This document shows, piece by piece, positions 1 through 7,308 of a stretch of DNA of 33,569 bases. The position numbers and the translations under genes were made by a program. Source of the stretch: Pseudomonadota bacterium. Its GTDB lineage: Bacteria > Verrucomicrobiota > Verrucomicrobiia > Limisphaerales > SXTU01. Each line of letters starts with the position of its first letter. Within the stretch, counting starts at the first letter, position 1. Under the pieces are notes generated by a model. That model saw only the letters and a program-made list of their open reading frames with translations, did no database searches and was not told the DNA's origin. The stretch spans positions 1 to 33,569 of the forward strand of contig RFSE01000044.1 of the NCBI GenBank assembly GCA_009924135.1. Reading direction: 5' to 3'.

Positions 1-297
1 GCCCTCCTGGCAGATGGTCTTGATGCGGTCCCAGTTCTTGCGGAACTCGGCCTGCTCGTGGGAGAGGATGACCATGCCCTCCTTGTCTTCGAGCTTCTCG
101 ATGAGGACGTCGATTTCGTCCCCGACCTTGATGGCCTCGGGATCGAGGAACTCGCCGCGGGAGACGACGCCTTCGGACTTGTATCCGATATCAACGAGGA
201 CTTCCTTGTTGCGGACTTCGAGGATGATTCCTTTGACAATTTCACCTGCGGCGAAGCGTTTCGTGCTCGCGCGCATGGCTTCTTCCATGGTTAGCAT
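1..297 (-). CDS. rpsA: 30S ribosomal protein S1, N-terminal part (cut by window edge)
   Basis: Reading leftward from ATG at 297, the 99 visible residues hold the first S1 RNA-binding repeat, with the pattern GEIVKGIILEVRNKEVLVDI, then YKSEGVVSRGEF and VGDEIDVLIEKLEDKEG. S1 binds mRNA on the small ribosomal subunit and helps load leaders lacking a strong Shine-Dalgarno sequence, which fits this window, where most genes lack one. Two in-frame starts are possible, ATG 297 (MLTMEE) and ATG 288 (MEEAM); neither has a convincing ribosome binding site. The gene is divergent from the beta-propeller gene at 658. The remaining S1 repeats lie beyond the left edge. The family call is firm; the start is not. 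Confidence 0.93.
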   Translation of the reverse strand, partial: MLTMEEAMRASTKRFAAGEIVKGIILEVRNKEVLVDIGYKSEGVVSRGEFLDPEAIKVGDEIDVLIEKLEDKEGMVILSHEQAEFRKNWDRIKTICQEG

Positions 298-657
298 ACT
301 GCGTGTGTGTAACTGCGGGAGGCGATGCGGGCATTAGCCCGGCGGGACTCCATTGCCTAACGACCGACGTTGCAGGGCAACGGAGGTTGAAGGTTAGGTT
401 GCTTTGTTGACCGACGTTTCTCAGCCTCAACGAGCGCCGCACTCACGGCGCTCAGGCGGGGCGGACAGTAGCGGGTGGAATACCGCTGGCAAGGGATTTT
501 ATACCTCCGCGAGGGATAATGTCGCGCCGGGCCGGCAGGTGATTTTTCCGGGCAAGGGGATGACCGCGTCGAGATTACACTTGAACCCGGCGCTGAATCC
601 CGCGATAAACGCGCGCGATTCAGCCCCGCTGTCCAGGGCTGCCTTGAAGTTACGATC
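298..657. other. Divergent intergenic region, 360 bp, no gene recognised
   Basis: This region separates rpsA (-) from the beta-propeller gene (+), so it should hold promoters for both. I see no convincing sigma-70 boxes. A 10-bp word, GACCGACGTT, occurs twice in the same orientation at 362-371 and 409-418, 47 bp apart, on the rpsA upstream side. A GCTCAGGCGGGGCGGAC stretch near 449-465 resembles half of the hairpin at 24657-24679. Open frames here are low-complexity and look non-coding. Confidence 0.5.
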
Positions 658-2211
658 ATGCCTAGCAACGTGCGGACTGTTAAAGCCTCTGCCCCCGCTT
701 CCGCCGGGGTGGTTGATTGCGTCCGCCAAGTGCTGGCCCGCGTGGGGCCGGGTTTGGTCCGGGGTGCCTTCGCCCTGTTGGCGGCTATTTCCCTGACGGT
801 TTCCGTCCACGCGGAAATGCCGTCCTTCCGGTGGGCTTCCCGTGCCGGTGGCACCGGGCATGACTACGGGACCGGCATCGCCGTGGACAACGAGGGCTGC
901 ACCTACATTTGCGGTTATTTCCGCGGTCAGGAGGCGCGTTTCGAGGATTACGCCCTGGCTGGCAAGGGTGAGGCGGACATCTTTCTGGCCAAGTATGACC
1001 GGACGGGCAAGCTGGTCTGGATTCGTCAGGCAGGCGGCAGTGCGGATGATTATGCCCGGGCGGTGGCCATTGATGCCGAAGGCAATTCCTACATCACCGG
1101 TTCGTTCCAGTCGCCCACGGTGGATTTCGGTGGCGAGACCGCCAAGCGCAACTCTGACTCGGAAATTTACGTCGCCAAGTTTGATCCCAATGGCAAACCC
1201 CTCTGGGTCCGTCAGGCGGGTGGCGGCTCCGGCGGTGGCGGCAGCGGTAACGGCATTTCCATCGGCGCGGATGGTTATGTTTACGTCTGCGGTAATTTCA
1301 ACGGTGACATCGAATTCGGCGATCTCACCCTGAAGAATTCAGGATTCAGTGACATTTTTGTGGCCCGCTATGACAGCAACGGCGAGCTGGACTGGGTCCG
1401 GCAGATCGGTGGACCCGGCGACGACGTGGCCAGCGCGATCACCGTGGATGCGCAGGGGAACAGCTACGTGGTGGGTGGCTTCGAGGACCGCGTCCGCTTC
1501 TCCCGCAACATCACCCTGGGCAGCGCGGGGTTGATGGACAGCTTCATCGCCAAGCTCGATAACACCGGCCGCACCGTCTGGGCGCAGCGCTCCGGCGGTC
1601 CCAATACGGACATTGCCTACGCGGTCAGCTTGGACCCGCAGGGCAACGTGCTCGTCTCGGGCGGGTTCAATGGCACTGAATCGTTCGCCTCGGACATGCG
1701 CCTGCATGCTGCCTTCCGTTCTCGCAGCGGGACTAAAACCGGCATGTTCAGCGGCAAGGGGCTTAAGAGCGTGGGCGGTTCGGATGTGTTCATCGCCAAA
1801 TACGATCTGCGCGGCAAGCTGACCTGGGTGCGCACGTTTGGCGGCAACAAGCTCGGCTGTCCCGAGGCGGGCTACGGCATGGCCGTGGATGCCAGCGGAC
1901 ATGCGCACATGACGGGCACGTTCGCGGGCAAGGTCGAGTTCGGTAACAATACTTTGTACAGCATGGGCATCGGCGATGTCTTCGTCACGGAACTCGACCG
2001 CGAAGGCCGGGTGATCTGGGCGCGGCAGGCCGGGGCGACCTTCTCGGAACCCATTGCCGGACACGGGCTGGCCGTGGACCGGGGTGGTAACACCTACATC
2101 ATCGGTTATTTCCGCGGCAATGTCACCTTCGGGGACACGGTGCTCAAGAGCCAGGGCGAGACGGACATCTTCCTGGCGAAGATCACCGCGCAGTTCGCTC
2201 CCCGCCGCTGA
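658..2211 (+). CDS. Secreted seven-bladed beta-propeller (SBBP-repeat) protein
   Basis: The protein has 517 residues. A hydrophobic segment (about residues 36-51, ALLAAISLTV, ending VHA) looks like a signal peptide. It is followed by seven degenerate repeats of about 60-77 residues. Each starts near W-x-R-Q-A/x-G-G, runs through a G-x-x-Y/V-x-x-G-x-F strand pair and ends D-x-F-x-A-K-x-D-x-x-G. Seven copies fit the SBBP pattern (Pfam PF06739), predicting one closed seven-bladed propeller in the periplasm or outside the cell. The fifth repeat carries an insertion of about 20 residues rich in R, S, G and K. The function is unknown; such proteins often serve in adhesion or as scaffolds. The stretch before the signal peptide is unusually long and contains a hairpin repeat (692-709), so the true start may lie downstream, perhaps at a GTG or TTG. 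Confidence 0.8.
   Translation: MPSNVRTVKASAPASAGVVDCVRQVLARVGPGLVRGAFALLAAISLTVSVHAEMPSFRWASRAGGTGHDYGTGIAVDNEGCTYICGYFRGQEARFEDYALAGKGEADIFLAKYDRTGKLVWIRQAGGSADDYARAVAIDAEGNSYITGSFQSPTVDFGGETAKRNSDSEIYVAKFDPNGKPLWVRQAGGGSGGGGSGNGISIGADGYVYVCGNFNGDIEFGDLTLKNSGFSDIFVARYDSNGELDWVRQIGGPGDDVASAITVDAQGNSYVVGGFEDRVRFSRNITLGSAGLMDSFIAKLDNTGRTVWAQRSGGPNTDIAYAVSLDPQGNVLVSGGFNGTESFASDMRLHAAFRSRSGTKTGMFSGKGLKSVGGSDVFIAKYDLRGKLTWVRTFGGNKLGCPEAGYGMAVDASGHAHMTGTFAGKVEFGNNTLYSMGIGDVFVTELDREGRVIWARQAGATFSEPIAGHGLAVDRGGNTYIIGYFRGNVTFGDTVLKSQGETDIFLAKITAQFAPRR
692..709. repeat. Short CCCCG...CGGGG hairpin inside the 5' end of the beta-propeller gene
   Basis: CCCCG (693-697) and CGGGG (705-709) pair around a CTTCCGC loop. 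The sequence is nearly the same as the intergenic hairpin at 3119-3135 (CCCCGCTTCAGCCGGGG, then TGG). It encodes residues around 12-18 (APASAG), ahead of the predicted signal peptide. Confidence 0.5.
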
Positions 2212-2241
2212 TCTTCGCCGGCCCGGCCCGGCGCTTCTGTC

Positions 2242-3093
2242 ATGATTGTTTACCTCAACGGCCAGTTTCTGCCCAAAGACCAGGCCCGCATCTCGCCTGA
2301 CGATCGCGCGTTTCTTTTCGCCGACGGAGCTTACGAGGTCGTGCGCGCTTACCGGGGCCACCTGTTCCGGGCCAAGGAACACTGGGACCGGTTCGATTAC
2401 AGTCTAAAAGCCCTGCGAATCGCCGCTCCGGCAAACACGGACTTCTCGGCCATCGCCAGTGAGTTGCTGAAGCGCAACCAACTGGATGACGCCGAGGCCA
2501 CGGTGTATCTCCAGGTCACGCGGGGAGCCGCGCCGCGCAAGCACGCTTTCCCTGCCGAGTCCGTGCCGACGGTCTATGCCTTCGCCGCTCCCTTCGCCAA
2601 CCCGGTCGAGAAGTGGGCCAGCGGCGTGAAGGTCATCACCTTGCCGGACCAGCGTTGGGCGCGTTGCGACATCAAGTCGGTCTCCCTGCTGCCCAATGTC
2701 CTCGCCAACCAGCAGGCGCAGGAAGTCGGAGCGCATGAGGCGGTGCTAGTCCGGGACGGATACGCACTGGAAGGCTCCCTCTCGAACTTCGCCGCCGTCC
2801 TTGATGGCGTGGTGCACACCGCTCCGCGCACGAATTACATTCTCCCGGGCATCTCGCGGCTGGTCGCGTTGGGCCTGTGTTCCGCGCTGCGGATACCAGT
2901 GCGTGAATTCCCGGTCGCCGAGGCTGATTTGAAGTGCGTCACTGAAGCCATGCTCTTTGGCACCACCAATGAGGTAATGCCCGTTGTACAGATCAACGAC
3001 CGCAAGCTTGGCGACGGGCGTCCCGGACCGATCACCCGCAAGTTGCAGCAGGCCTTCCGCGATTACGTGGAGGAGTGCCGCACGCGCGGCTGA
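2242..3093 (+). CDS. dat: D-amino-acid transaminase (class IV PLP aminotransferase)
   Basis: The protein has 283 residues, the usual size. It aligns from memory over its whole length with Bacillus D-amino-acid aminotransferase. Shared blocks are DDRAFLFADGAYEVVRAY, YLQVTRGAAPRKHAFP, RWARCDIKSVSLLPNV, EGSLSNFAA, ILPGISR and FGTTNEVMPV. The PLP-binding lysine is K145 (in DIKS) and the cofactor-tuning glutamate is E177 (in LEGS), both at the same numbers as in the Bacillus enzyme. Such enzymes interconvert D-alanine and D-glutamate with their keto acids, feeding peptidoglycan synthesis. Branched-chain aminotransferase and aminodeoxychorismate lyase are the related alternatives; the ARCDIKS and QVTRG blocks favour the D-amino-acid enzyme. 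It starts 30 bp after the propeller gene with no visible Shine-Dalgarno sequence. Confidence 0.85.
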   Translation: MIVYLNGQFLPKDQARISPDDRAFLFADGAYEVVRAYRGHLFRAKEHWDRFDYSLKALRIAAPANTDFSAIASELLKRNQLDDAEATVYLQVTRGAAPRKHAFPAESVPTVYAFAAPFANPVEKWASGVKVITLPDQRWARCDIKSVSLLPNVLANQQAQEVGAHEAVLVRDGYALEGSLSNFAAVLDGVVHTAPRTNYILPGISRLVALGLCSALRIPVREFPVAEADLKCVTEAMLFGTTNEVMPVVQINDRKLGDGRPGPITRKLQQAFRDYVEECRTRG

Positions 3094-3118
3094 ACTGCAC
3101 GGTGCCCGCGTACGGAGT

Positions 3119-3135
3119 CCCCGCTTCAGCCGGGG
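3119..3135. repeat. Short dispersed hairpin, TTCA loop
   Basis: CCCCGCTTCAGCCGGGG forms a 5-bp GC stem around CTTCAGC. Relatives in this window are at 692-709 and 24657-24679. It lies 25 bp after the transaminase stop. Confidence 0.55.
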
Positions 3136-3150
3136 TGGCGATCAATCTTT

Positions 3151-3175
3151 CACTACGCTGCGCGCGCAGCGTGTG
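3151..3175. repeat. Perfect 18-bp palindrome within a longer hairpin
   Basis: ACGCTGCGCGCGCAGCGT at 3155-3172 is its own reverse complement. CAC before it (3151-3153) pairs with GTG after it (3173-3175) if T3154 is bulged. The CTACG at its left edge resembles the flank of the other hairpins in this window. Confidence 0.6.
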
Positions 3176-3281
3176 GGATCAGGCGTGTTCCATCGGCTCA
3201 AGCCGGGACTCCCTGCTCGGCCCGTGAGGGCCGCCACGATTCGGAATCCGCGCGTTGGGGCCATGAACCAGAGAGGCGAAG

Positions 3282-3347
3282 CCAAAGATTTGGGACGGAC
3301 AAAGAGGAAGAGGACAAATTCCATCTTTGTCCGTGCCAAATCTTTGG
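3282..3347. repeat. Long inverted repeat, 23-bp arms, 20-bp spacer
   Basis: The left arm 3282-3304 (CCAAAGATTTGG, then GACGGACAAAG) and the right arm 3325-3347 (CTTTGTCCGTG, then CCAAATCTTTGG) are reverse complements with one mismatch in 23. The spacer is purine-rich on the left and AT-rich on the right. The arms carry no run of T for a classical terminator. It may be a non-autonomous palindromic element or a stabilising hairpin; 150 bp separate it from the permease start. Confidence 0.8.
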
Positions 3348-3495
3348 GGCTGGTTTTGAGAGGTGAAGCTGGGTCCTGGCATCGCTTTTGCTGTTTCCAC
3401 CGGAGCGCGGGGCGGGGGACCGGGCAACCTTTCAAAGCAGGGGTTGCCAAGTTCCGGTCCATCCGTATTATCCCGCGCAAGCAAAACTGAAACAG

Positions 3496-4479
3496 ATGCG
3501 ACAGTTCATCACCATCGCCACGAACGCGTTCATGGAACTCGTGCGGCAGCCGATTTTTCTGCTGCTGGCGACGGGTTCCTCGCTGTTCATCGTGTTTCTG
3601 GCGGATGTGCCCTACTTCGCCATGGGTGAGGATGGCAAGATGGTAAAGGACAGCTCGCTGGCGGTCATGCTCATGATCGGGCTCTTCGTGGCCGTGTTGA
3701 GCGCTTCCTCTTCCGTTGCGCATGAAATCCGCACGGGGACCGCGCTGGCCGTGCTGGCGAAGCCGGTGGGGCGGGCGAAGTTCCTGCTCGCGAAATGCTG
3801 CGGGTTGGCGGCGGCGTTGACGGTGCTCGCGTACATCAACACGCTGGCCACCCTGCTGGCCAGCCGGATGGCGTTCGATGCCTACGGCGAGGCGGATTTG
3901 TTCGGGACGGGAATATATTTCGGGTCCGTGGCTCTGGCTTACGTGCTGGCTGGCTTCTCGAACTACTTCCTGCGCCGACCGTTTGTGTCGGATGCGGTGC
4001 TGTTTCTCGGCGTGCTGACGACGCTCTCCAGCCTGTGGTTGATCTTCTTTGTGGAGTTGAAGCGCCCGGGGACGGCTTTTGAGCCGGCGATGTACAAGGT
4101 GGACTGGCGGCTCCTGCCGGCGTGTGTGCTGGTGCTGATGGCTTTGCTGCTGCTCGCTGGTTTGGCGCTGGCGTGCTCCACGCGTTACGACACCGTTCCG
4201 ACGCTGGTCATCTGTTCGGCACTGTTCCTGCTTGGGTTGATGAGCGATTACCTGTTTGGCCGTGCGGCGGAGTCAGGTGTATGGTGGGCTTCTGTTTGTC
4301 ATACAGTGCTACCGAACTGGCAATTGTTCTGGCTGGCGGATGCCCTCGAGGGCACGCGGTCGCATGCCATCCCCGGAGTCTGGGGCTATGTGGGCAAGGC
4401 CGCCGGGTACATGGTTGGCTATTTGGGCGCGTCGCTGGCTGTCGCGCTGATGTTATTTGAAGATCGTGAGCTGAGTTAA
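3496..4479 (+). CDS. ABC-2 type transporter permease
   Basis: I place the start at ATG 3496 (MRQFITIATNAFMELVRQPI), giving 327 residues. This is the usual opening of ABC-2 permeases, a short amphipathic N-terminus then a first membrane span. About six hydrophobic spans follow (for example FLLLATGSSLFIVFLAD, LAVMLMIGLFVAVLSA, YVLAGFSNYFL and VLVLMALLLLAGLALA). The HEIRTGTALAVLAKPVGRAKFLLAK segment after the second span (about residues 76-101) matches the conserved coupling region of the family. No ATPase is adjacent; the only one in the run is at 10672, and a second permease is at 11889, so a transporter with unlike permeases is possible. The substrate is unknown. The next gene starts 3 bp downstream. 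Confidence 0.85.
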   Translation: MRQFITIATNAFMELVRQPIFLLLATGSSLFIVFLADVPYFAMGEDGKMVKDSSLAVMLMIGLFVAVLSASSSVAHEIRTGTALAVLAKPVGRAKFLLAKCCGLAAALTVLAYINTLATLLASRMAFDAYGEADLFGTGIYFGSVALAYVLAGFSNYFLRRPFVSDAVLFLGVLTTLSSLWLIFFVELKRPGTAFEPAMYKVDWRLLPACVLVLMALLLLAGLALACSTRYDTVPTLVICSALFLLGLMSDYLFGRAAESGVWWASVCHTVLPNWQLFWLADALEGTRSHAIPGVWGYVGKAAGYMVGYLGASLAVALMLFEDRELS

Positions 4480-4482
4480 GCA

Positions 4483-6372
4483 ATGGAACGCAATTCGCAA
4501 CCGACCGGGCTGGTCAACCTCATCATCGCGCTGCTAACAGCGGCGGTGGGCACCTACATTTCACGCGAGACGGCGGGCATCACCGACGAGGTGGTGAGCG
4601 CCTTTCTCGGATTGGGCTTTTTGGTCGCCCTCTTCAGCTACTTCCAAATGCGGATGGAGGCGCGCGAGCGGTTGGAGAAGCTCGAACTGGACGAACTGGC
4701 CAAATCGGCGCGCAGTACGACGCTTTTTGAAGGCACCGATGCCGAGGCATTCCCGGCCCGTCGAGCCCGGGAACAGTTCGAGCGCTGGTTGGTTCCGGCT
4801 TTTTGCATCCTGTTGTTGGTCCTCCAGGGCGTGCTGGTCTGGTGGGTCTGGCAGCAGACGATCAATCCGGCGGCGGTGGCGGTGAAGACCTCGCTGCCGA
4901 TGATGGCGGCGTTCTTTGGCGGCCTGTTCTTCCTCCAATTCATCACGGGCCGTTACTCGGTCAATGTCGCCCGCATGGAGAACGTGCGGCTGCTCCGACC
5001 CGGGGGCAGTTATCTGCTGCTCGGGGCCTACCTGAGCCTGCTCTCGGCGGGTGGCAACGTGGCCATCTACTTCGGCCACACCAAGGTGGACCTGTATCTG
5101 GCCCGCGCATTGTGCGTGATTCTCACGCTGGTCGCAGTGGAAAACCTCCTGACACTCGTTCTTGAAATTTACCGTCCACGCGTTCGTGGTCAGGCTGCCC
5201 GGGTGCTGTATGAGAGCCGGTTGGTTGGTCTGTTGGGCCAGCCCGAAAGCTTGTTCACCACGGCGGCGCATGCGTTGGACTACCAGTTTGGTTTCAAGGT
5301 TTCGGAAACGTGGTTCTTCCAGTTCCTCCAGAAGGCGCTGCTCTGGCTGCTCCTCATCCAGGCCGGCCTGTTGTGGTTGTCCACGTGCTTCGTTTTCATC
5401 GAACCCGATGAACAGGCACTGCTGGAACATTTCGGCGAGCCAGTCGCCAGCCGTCCCGTCCTCGAACCTGGCTTCCACCTCAAACTGCCGTGGCCTGTGG
5501 ATGCCGTGCATCGCTTTCAGACGCACCGGGTACAGACTTTCACCGTCGGCGTGGTGCCGAAGGAGGATGAACACGGAGTGCCCGAGGAGAACACCATCGT
5601 CTGGACCAAGAGCCATTACAAAGAGGAGTTCAACCTCCCCGTGGCCAACAAGGAGCAGGACAGTGCTTCCAACACCAATGCCGCTGGTGAAAAGGCCGCT
5701 CCGCCGGCGAACCTGGTCACGGCCAGCGTGCCGGTGCAGTATCAGATCAAGGATGTCGTTGCCTGGGCGCGTAATCATGCGAACCCGAACGAACTGCTGG
5801 AGCGCATCGCCACGCGCGAAGTCGTGCGTCACCTGGTCAGCGTGGATTTCTTTGAGTTCATGTCCGTGGGCCGGCAGAAATCCGCCGAGCATCTGCGTGC
5901 CAACATCCAAAAAGCGGCGGATGCTGAGCAGCTCGGCGTTAGCATCCTGTTCGTCGGCCTTCAGGATGTGCATCCGCCCGTGAGCGTCGCGGAAGCCTTC
6001 GAGGCCGTCATCGGTGCGGAGCAGACCCGCGAGGCGAAAATCCTGACCGCCCAGGGCGAGGCCGCCAAGACCAACGCGCTCGCCGTGGCCGAAGCGCAAA
6101 AGGTGCAGGACACCGCGAAATCGTTTCAGGTGCGCCGCGTCGCTGAGGCCGGGGCGATCGCCGGGCAGTTCCAGCATCAGATCGCCGCCTGGGAGGCCGC
6201 TCCCACCGTTTATCCGCAGCGTATTTACCTCCAGACGTTCGCCAAGTCCGTCGGCAAGTCCCGCAAATACATCATCGCCACCACCAACGCGAACGAGATG
6301 GTCCAGTTGAACCTCGAGGACAAGGTCCGTCAGGATCTGCTGGAAGACCTCACCATCCAACCCAAGAAGTAA
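4483..6372 (+). CDS. SPFH/band-7 protein, HflK-like, with polytopic N-terminal extension
   Basis: The protein has 629 residues. The N-terminal half is membrane: several hydrophobic segments at about residues 9-25, 38-55, 104-128, 140-155, 175-230 and 285-307. An SPFH domain follows (about 308-560) with the standard opening FIEPDEQALLEHFGEPV, then LEPGFHLKLPWPVDAVHRF. A helical region rich in A, E and K comes next (GAEQTREAKILTAQGEAAKT). HflK normally has a single span and about 400 residues, so the extra membrane region is unusual. An insertion of about 50 residues rich in charged and N/A residues (VPKEDEH to AAPPANLV) sits in the SPFH domain. SPFH proteins form large ring cages in the membrane; HflK-HflC encloses FtsH in E. 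coli. No ftsH is present in the window. It lies 3 bp after the permease and 23 bp before the next SPFH gene, so it is probably co-transcribed. Confidence 0.85.
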   Translation: MERNSQPTGLVNLIIALLTAAVGTYISRETAGITDEVVSAFLGLGFLVALFSYFQMRMEARERLEKLELDELAKSARSTTLFEGTDAEAFPARRAREQFERWLVPAFCILLLVLQGVLVWWVWQQTINPAAVAVKTSLPMMAAFFGGLFFLQFITGRYSVNVARMENVRLLRPGGSYLLLGAYLSLLSAGGNVAIYFGHTKVDLYLARALCVILTLVAVENLLTLVLEIYRPRVRGQAARVLYESRLVGLLGQPESLFTTAAHALDYQFGFKVSETWFFQFLQKALLWLLLIQAGLLWLSTCFVFIEPDEQALLEHFGEPVASRPVLEPGFHLKLPWPVDAVHRFQTHRVQTFTVGVVPKEDEHGVPEENTIVWTKSHYKEEFNLPVANKEQDSASNTNAAGEKAAPPANLVTASVPVQYQIKDVVAWARNHANPNELLERIATREVVRHLVSVDFFEFMSVGRQKSAEHLRANIQKAADAEQLGVSILFVGLQDVHPPVSVAEAFEAVIGAEQTREAKILTAQGEAAKTNALAVAEAQKVQDTAKSFQVRRVAEAGAIAGQFQHQIAAWEAAPTVYPQRIYLQTFAKSVGKSRKYIIATTNANEMVQLNLEDKVRQDLLEDLTIQPKK

Positions 6373-6395
6373 GCAACCCTCCCTTTTTCCGAACC

Positions 6396-7301
6396 ATGCG
6401 CAATCCAGTCACATTCGTAGTCGGAGTCGTCATCCTCCTCATCTTCGTGTCCATTTCGTTCCTGTTCCAGGTGCGACAGAACGAAGTCGCCTTCCTCACC
6501 ACCTTTGGCAAGGCGTCCGAGGAAGCCATCAAGCCCGGACTGCATCTGAAAGCTCCTTGGCCGATCCAGCAGGTCCATCGTTTCGACGCCCGCGTGCACA
6601 ACTTCGAGGGCAAGTTCGAGGAGACGCAGACCCAGGACGGGCGCAACCTCATGGTGCTCGTCTATGTGGGCTGGAGAGTTTCCGAGCCGCAGAAGTTCAA
6701 CCGCAGCTTCCCCGGCGGCGAAGACGATGCGAAACGCAGCCTCGAAAGTCTCGTGCGCAGTGCCAAGAACGCCACGGTGGGTCTGCACCCGTTCAGCCAC
6801 TTCATCAACACCGATCCGGCTCAGCTCAAGTTCGATGCCATCGAGAAGGAAATGCTCGCGCAAATTGATGGCACGGCGAAGGAGAAGTTCGGCATGGAGG
6901 TGAAGTTCCTCGGTATCAAGCGCCTCGGTTTTCCCGAGAGCGTCACGCAGAAGGTTTTCGAGCGCATGAAAGAGGAGCGGCAGCGTCTTGTGAAGCAGTT
7001 CGAGGGTGAAGGTGAACGCGAAGCCACCAAGATCCGTTCCGCTGCTGACCGTGAGCGCAATGAGCTGCTCGCCAAGGCCGAAGCCGAGGCCACCAAGCTG
7101 CGCGGCGAAGCCGAGGCCGAGGCGGCGAAGGCCTATAAGACGCTCGAACAAAATCCCGAGCTGGCCGTGTTCCTCCAGAAACTTGCCTCGATGGAACAAG
7201 TGTCCAAGGAACGCGCCACGCTGATCCTCGACCAGAACACGCCGCCTTTTGATTTGTTGCGCGGCACCAACTCCATCGTCCGCCCTGCCGGCAAGAAGTG
7301 A
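6396..7301 (+). CDS. hflC: SPFH/band-7 protein, HflC-like
   Basis: The protein has 301 residues, close to typical HflC. One membrane span (about residues 5-23, VTFVVGVVILLIFVSISFLF) is followed by the SPFH domain starting VRQNEVAFLTTFGKASEEAI, then KPGLHLKAPWPIQQVHRFDAR. A long helix, ERMKEERQRLVKQFEGEGER, leads to Ala/Glu-rich coiled coil, as in HflC, where the conserved motif is also ERM-x-x-ER. The likely partners are the SPFH genes on each side. The symbol reflects family resemblance; whether it controls FtsH here is not shown. The next gene starts 7 bp after its stop. Confidence 0.8.
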   Translation: MRNPVTFVVGVVILLIFVSISFLFQVRQNEVAFLTTFGKASEEAIKPGLHLKAPWPIQQVHRFDARVHNFEGKFEETQTQDGRNLMVLVYVGWRVSEPQKFNRSFPGGEDDAKRSLESLVRSAKNATVGLHPFSHFINTDPAQLKFDAIEKEMLAQIDGTAKEKFGMEVKFLGIKRLGFPESVTQKVFERMKEERQRLVKQFEGEGEREATKIRSAADRERNELLAKAEAEATKLRGEAEAEAAKAYKTLEQNPELAVFLQKLASMEQVSKERATLILDQNTPPFDLLRGTNSIVRPAGKK

Positions 7302-7308
7302 GCCTGCC

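Larger units (their letters stand above)
3094..3495. other. 402-bp intergenic region filled with palindromes
   Basis: No gene is recognised. The region holds three separate palindromic structures, listed individually (3119-3135, 3151-3175 and 3282-3347). An open frame continuous with the downstream permease extends left to 3388, but its first 36 codons are unlike the permease and are not counted as coding. Any promoter for the long operon that follows probably lies here; I could not pick one out with confidence. Confidence 0.5.

Noticed and set aside
3388..3495. Longer N-terminus for the ABC permease
   Set aside because: The extra 36 codons are R/P/G-rich and unlike a permease N-terminus, while MRQFITIATNAF at 3496 fits the family.
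4561..6360. 599-codon open frame on the minus strand across the first SPFH gene
   Set aside because: It is a shadow of the high-GC plus-strand gene; the translation has no recognisable domain while the plus strand has a clear SPFH domain.
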